This document shows, piece after piece, positions 13,542-16,223 of a stretch of 16,223 bases of DNA. The position numbers were made by a program, and so were the translations under genes. The notes below the pieces were generated by a model. That model did not search any database. It was not told where the DNA came from and saw only the letters and a program-made list of their open reading frames with translations. The DNA is from Sulfitobacter sp. (GTDB lineage Bacteria; Pseudomonadota; Alphaproteobacteria; Rhodobacterales; Rhodobacteraceae). The stretch is taken from positions 1-16,223 of the forward strand of contig JAGXHD010000067.1 of the NCBI GenBank assembly GCA_024636395.1, written 5' to 3'. Numbering within the stretch: position 1 is the first letter of the stretch; every line of letters begins with the position of its first letter.

Positions 13542-14432
13542 TCAGGGGCTATCGGTCTGCGTTTTGAGCCATGCACAAAATGCCTCAAGTGCGGGCGGCG
13601 TGGGGCGGTCGTCGGGCCAGACCAGATAATAGCTACCGATGCTTTCGGTGGTTTTGTCGGAGGCCAGAACAAGCTGGCCGTTCTTGAGATAGGGCGCTGC
13701 GACGAAGGTGGGCAGCAGTGCTATGCCGAGGCCGTGGACCGCCGCCTGCGCCATGGTGGCGAACTGGTCGAACATCATGCCGTGCGGTGGCTCGCCCGGA
13801 TGGCCCACTGCTTCGAACCAACGGGCCCAGGCGCGGGGCCGCGTCTCGAGGTGGAGCAGGGGGTGGCGCAGCAGATCCGCGGGGACGGCGAAAGGCGCGC
13901 CCGCCAGACTGGGTGCACAGACCGGCACTACCGTCTCGGGCATCAGCGGCAGATAGTGAACGCCGGGCCAATCCTCGTGGCCGAAGTGTATGGCGGCATC
14001 AAACGGGCTTGGCCCCAGCGCGAAGGGGTGCAGGCGCGTCGACAGGTTCACGGTCACTTCGCGGTGGGCCTGTGCGAAATCCGACAGGCGCGGGGCCAGC
14101 CAATGCATCCCGAAGGCCGGTAGAATCGCCAGCGTGAGGACGCCCGACTGCGCTTGTGTGGCGGCGTTGACGGAGGCCTGCGCTAACCGGCTCAATATCT
14201 CGCGCACATCCCGCACGTATTCCGTTCCTGCCTGCGTGAGTGTGAGACGGCGACCCTGCCGCGCCATGAGTTGCACGCCCAGTTGCCCTTCCAGCGCCTT
14301 GATCTGGCGGCTGATCGCTGATTGCGTCAGCGACAGTTCTGTCGCGGCCTGCGTGGCGCTGCCCAGCCGCGCACAAGCCTCGAAGGCAAGCAGGGCAGGA
14401 ACAGAGGGGAGGTAGCGGCGGGGGGCTATCAT
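13542..14432 (-). CDS. LysR-family regulator, probable activator of gcdH
   Basis: A 296-residue LysR-type regulator of normal length. The N-terminal helix-turn-helix is in GSATQAATELSLTQSAISRQ (24-43), followed by the linker helix IKALEGQLGVQLMARQGRRL. The periplasmic-binding-like effector domain runs from about residue 90 to the end (LTLAILPAFGMHWLAPRLSD; FATMAQAAVHGLGIALLPTF). The sequence is of the GcvA-like subgroup. It is divergent from the glutaryl-CoA dehydrogenase gene with 107 bases between, the arrangement in which the GcdR regulator controls gcdH in response to glutarate or its CoA ester; the name GcdR is inference from position. The ATG at 14432 gives a normal LysR start; an in-frame start at 14507 would add 25 unrelated residues. 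Confidence 0.93.
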   Translation of the reverse strand: MIAPRRYLPSVPALLAFEACARLGSATQAATELSLTQSAISRQIKALEGQLGVQLMARQGRRLTLTQAGTEYVRDVREILSRLAQASVNAATQAQSGVLTLAILPAFGMHWLAPRLSDFAQAHREVTVNLSTRLHPFALGPSPFDAAIHFGHEDWPGVHYLPLMPETVVPVCAPSLAGAPFAVPADLLRHPLLHLETRPRAWARWFEAVGHPGEPPHGMMFDQFATMAQAAVHGLGIALLPTFVAAPYLKNGQLVLASDKTTESIGSYYLVWPDDRPTPPALEAFCAWLKTQTDSP

Positions 14433-14446
14433 GTATGACTTAAACT

Positions 14447-14469
14447 CATAGGTTGAGGACCAACCATTG
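14447..14469. promoter_or_regulatory. Palindrome between the LysR gene and gcdH, probable LysR operator
   Basis: GGTTG (14451-14455) and CAACC (14461-14465) are perfect inverted copies around AGGAC. The arms extend as CA-two mismatches-GGTTG and CAACC-two mismatches-TG, a 23-base dyad. It lies 15 bases before the LysR gene start and 71 before the gcdH start, a usual place for the binding site of a divergent LysR regulator. A TTGTTA -35-like sequence (14467-14472) overlaps its right edge on the plus strand; no convincing -10 follows. Confidence 0.5.
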
Positions 14470-14539
14470 TTAGAACTTTGTGCGTAAATGTGCAATAAAG
14501 ACGCCAAGCGACGTAAAACGCCAACTGAAAGGTTATGAC

Positions 14540-15763
14540 ATGAACGCCGAAGCCCCTATTCTCAAAGCAAAAGACGCCCCCGATCTGGGACAGTTTGAAT
14601 GGTCCGATCCACTTCGTCTCAACGAGCAGCTGCACGAAGACGAACGCATGATCATGGAAAGCGCCCGCGCCTACGCGCAGGAAAAGCTTCAGCCACGCGT
14701 GATCAATGCCTTTGCGAATGAAGAAACCGATGCGGGCATCTTCCGCGAGATGGGCGATATGGGCCTGCTGGGCGTCACGGTGCCTGAGGAATACGGCGGG
14801 CTGGGTGGTTCGTACGTCTCTTACGGGCTGGTGGCGCGCGAGGTTGAGCGTGTGGACAGCGGCTATCGATCAATGATGTCCGTTCAGTCCTCGCTGGTGA
14901 TGTACCCGATCTACGCCTACGGCTCGGAGGCGCAGCGCAAGAAGTATCTGCCCAAGCTCTCTTCAGGCGAGTTCATCGGCTGCTTCGGCCTGACGGAACC
15001 CGACGCAGGCTCCGACCCTGCCGGCATGAAAACCCGCGCGGTGAAAACCGCTAATGGGTACAAGTTGACCGGCTCGAAGATGTGGATCTCCAATGCGCCC
15101 ATCGCCGATGTGTTCGTGGTCTGGGCGAAGTCGGAAGAGCACGGCGGCAAGATCCGCGGCTTTATCCTCGAGAAGGGCATGAAGGGCCTGAGCGCGCCGA
15201 AAATCGGCAACAAGCTTTCGCTGCGTGCCTCCATCACCGGCGAGATTGTGATGGACAACGTCGAGGTGGGCGATGATGCGCTGCTGCCGAACGTACAGGG
15301 CCTCAAAGGTCCATTTGGCTGTCTCAACCGTGCCCGCTACGGCATTTCTTGGGGTGTAATGGGCTCGGCTGAGTTCTGCATGCACGCCGCGCGGCAGTAT
15401 GGCCTCGACCGTCACCAGTTCAACAAGCCGCTGGCACAGACGCAGCTGTTCCAGAAGAAGCTCGCTGACATGATGACCGAAATTTCACTCGGTATGCAGG
15501 CATCCCTCCAAGTGGGTCGTTTGATGGATGAGGCGAATGCAGCTCCCGAGATGATCTCTATCGTCAAGCGGAACAACTGCGGCAAGGCTCTCGAGATCGC
15601 CCGCCATGCCCGTGACATGCACGGCGGCAACGGCATCTCCGGCGACTATCAGGTGATCCGCCATATGATGAACCTCGAGACTGTGAATACCTATGAAGGG
15701 ACGCACGATGTCCACGCGCTGATCCTGGGCCGCGCCATCACCGGGCTTCAGGCGTTTTATTAA
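14540..15763 (+). CDS. gcdH: Glutaryl-CoA dehydrogenase
   Basis: A 407-residue FAD enzyme that oxidises and decarboxylates glutaryl-CoA to crotonyl-CoA in the breakdown of lysine, tryptophan and glutarate, with electrons going to ETF. The glutarate-binding segment GYRSMMSVQSSLVMYPIYAY contains Arg110 and Ser114, corresponding to human Arg94 and Ser98 as I align them. FAD-site strands are CFGLTEPDAGSDPAGM and GSKMWISNAPIADVFVVW. The catalytic base is Glu386 in NTYEGTHDVHALILGRAITG, the glutaryl-CoA-specific form of the family motif. HARDMHGGNGI (356-366) is also conserved. The ATG at 14540 has GAAAGG upstream and gives the normal length; the in-frame start at 14480 is not needed. It is divergent from its likely LysR regulator and followed by a strong terminator. 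Confidence 0.98.
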   Translation: MNAEAPILKAKDAPDLGQFEWSDPLRLNEQLHEDERMIMESARAYAQEKLQPRVINAFANEETDAGIFREMGDMGLLGVTVPEEYGGLGGSYVSYGLVAREVERVDSGYRSMMSVQSSLVMYPIYAYGSEAQRKKYLPKLSSGEFIGCFGLTEPDAGSDPAGMKTRAVKTANGYKLTGSKMWISNAPIADVFVVWAKSEEHGGKIRGFILEKGMKGLSAPKIGNKLSLRASITGEIVMDNVEVGDDALLPNVQGLKGPFGCLNRARYGISWGVMGSAEFCMHAARQYGLDRHQFNKPLAQTQLFQKKLADMMTEISLGMQASLQVGRLMDEANAAPEMISIVKRNNCGKALEIARHARDMHGGNGISGDYQVIRHMMNLETVNTYEGTHDVHALILGRAITGLQAFY

Positions 15764-15788
15764 ACGGTCGTAGTCGCTGTAGAATAAG

Positions 15789-15820
15789 AAAAGCCCGCGC
15801 AGAAATTGCGCGGGCTTTTT
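15789..15820. terminator. Strong intrinsic terminator after gcdH, usable from both sides
   Basis: AAAAGCCCGCGC (15789-15800) and GCGCGGGCTTTT (15808-15819) form a perfect 12-bp stem with the seven-base loop AGAAATT, ending in five T on the plus strand. It starts 25 bases after the gcdH stop. The matching A-run on the left gives a T-rich tail on the other strand, so it can also end the convergent gene that stops at 15840. Confidence 0.93.
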
Positions 15821-15839
15821 GCTGTGCCGCAGGTCGTTC

Positions 15840-16223
15840 CTATTTCGGCGCCGGGGCGCCCCCCTCGAAATTATTGCCATTTACGTAATCACAGGGGTCT
15901 TCCTGCATCTCCAGATGCAGCCCTGTGCCAATGTAGGGATGGGCGCGGGCCAACGCCTCGTCCACCTCGATGCCCAGACCGCGGGCAGTCGGTGCCGTGA
16001 TAAATCCATCTTCGACGCGGATGCTGCCCTTGATCAGATTATCGTGGAAAGGTGTCTCGATCGTCTCGGCCATGAGCAGATTGGGGATGCTCACCGCCAG
16101 TTGGATATTTGCAGCCCACTCCACAGGGCCTGCATAGAGATGCGGAGCGATCTGCGCGTTATAGACCTCTGCCATTGCGGCGACTTTTTTCATCTCCCAG
16201 ATGCCACCCGCACGCCCCAGCGC
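15840..16223 (-). CDS. Mandelate racemase / muconate lactonizing family enzyme, C-terminal part, cut by window edge
   Basis: The last 127 residues of an enolase-superfamily enzyme; the gene begins beyond the right edge. The visible segment covers the end of the TIM barrel: GRAGGIWEMKKVAAMAEVY, then QIAPHLYAGPVEWAANIQLA with the conserved APH histidine, and SIPNLLMAETIE with the barrel-end Glu. It then returns to the capping-domain tail, DGFITAPTARGLGIEVDEAL, which is typical of the family (the PTxPGLGIE element, here PTARGLGIE). Members dehydrate or racemise sugar acids or isomerise lactones using Mg2+; the metal ligands lie in the missing part, so the substrate cannot be told. It converges on gcdH across the shared terminator. 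Confidence 0.93.
   Translation of the reverse strand, partial: ALGRAGGIWEMKKVAAMAEVYNAQIAPHLYAGPVEWAANIQLAVSIPNLLMAETIETPFHDNLIKGSIRVEDGFITAPTARGLGIEVDEALARAHPYIGTGLHLEMQEDPCDYVNGNNFEGGAPAPK

Noticed and set aside
1..16223. Phage, defence, CRISPR, transposon or genomic-island content
   Set aside because: No integrase, transposase, repeats, tRNA genes or defence-type proteins are visible, and codon use looks even across the window.

Overview
The window is about 60% GC and densely packed. Protein similarities recalled from memory (a DmdC-type acyl-CoA dehydrogenase, glutaryl-CoA dehydrogenase with a divergent LysR gene, paired PaaI thioesterases before a MATE gene, DUF952-DUF1330-pyrD) point to a marine alphaproteobacterium of the Roseobacter group (Rhodobacteraceae). 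No RNA genes, CRISPR arrays, insertion sequences, prophage genes or att sites are visible. No gene-free stretch exceeds 300 bases; the longest is 5500-5765 (266 bases), which holds palindromes and probable promoters.

Region 1 (1-5499, all minus strand) is an acyl-CoA / beta-oxidation operon. In transcription order: a MerR regulator, a large DmdC/FadE-type acyl-CoA dehydrogenase, a 70-residue ribbon-helix-helix-like protein, a lipoprotein, a second (LCAD-like) acyl-CoA dehydrogenase split by a one-base frameshift, a glutathione S-transferase, and the first 125 residues of a thiolase running off the left edge. The MerR gene has a promoter-like region whose palindrome sits between a -35-like and a -10-like element.

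Region 2 (5766-6362) holds an unrecognised 70-residue plus-strand protein with a very good ribosome binding site, convergent with a second MerR gene that resembles the first.

Region 3 (6498-8741, plus) is a tight set of two PaaI-type hotdog thioesterases (4-base overlap) and a MATE-family transporter. Region 4 (8738-10556, minus) is DUF952, DUF1330 and pyrD joined by two 4-base ATGA overlaps. Regions 3 and 4 converge so tightly that the MATE and pyrD stop codons lie in one palindromic CTAG.

Region 5 (10723-12956, plus) pairs an exported UshA-type 5'-nucleotidase with a SRAP (YedK/HMCES) protein that handles abasic-site DNA. Region 6 (12986-13435, minus) is an exported cupredoxin-like protein with no histidine at all. 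Region 7 (13542-15763) is a LysR regulator divergent from gcdH, the glutaryl-CoA dehydrogenase of lysine/tryptophan/glutarate breakdown, with a palindrome between them and a strong terminator after gcdH. The right edge (15840-16223, minus) is the C-terminal part of a mandelate racemase / muconate lactonizing family enzyme.

Most genes fit known families and this looks like ordinary core genome with a catabolic bias. The points most worth checking are the frameshifted dehydrogenase, the MerR pair with its palindromes and enclosed small gene, the ligand-less cupredoxin and the small protein between the two dehydrogenases.
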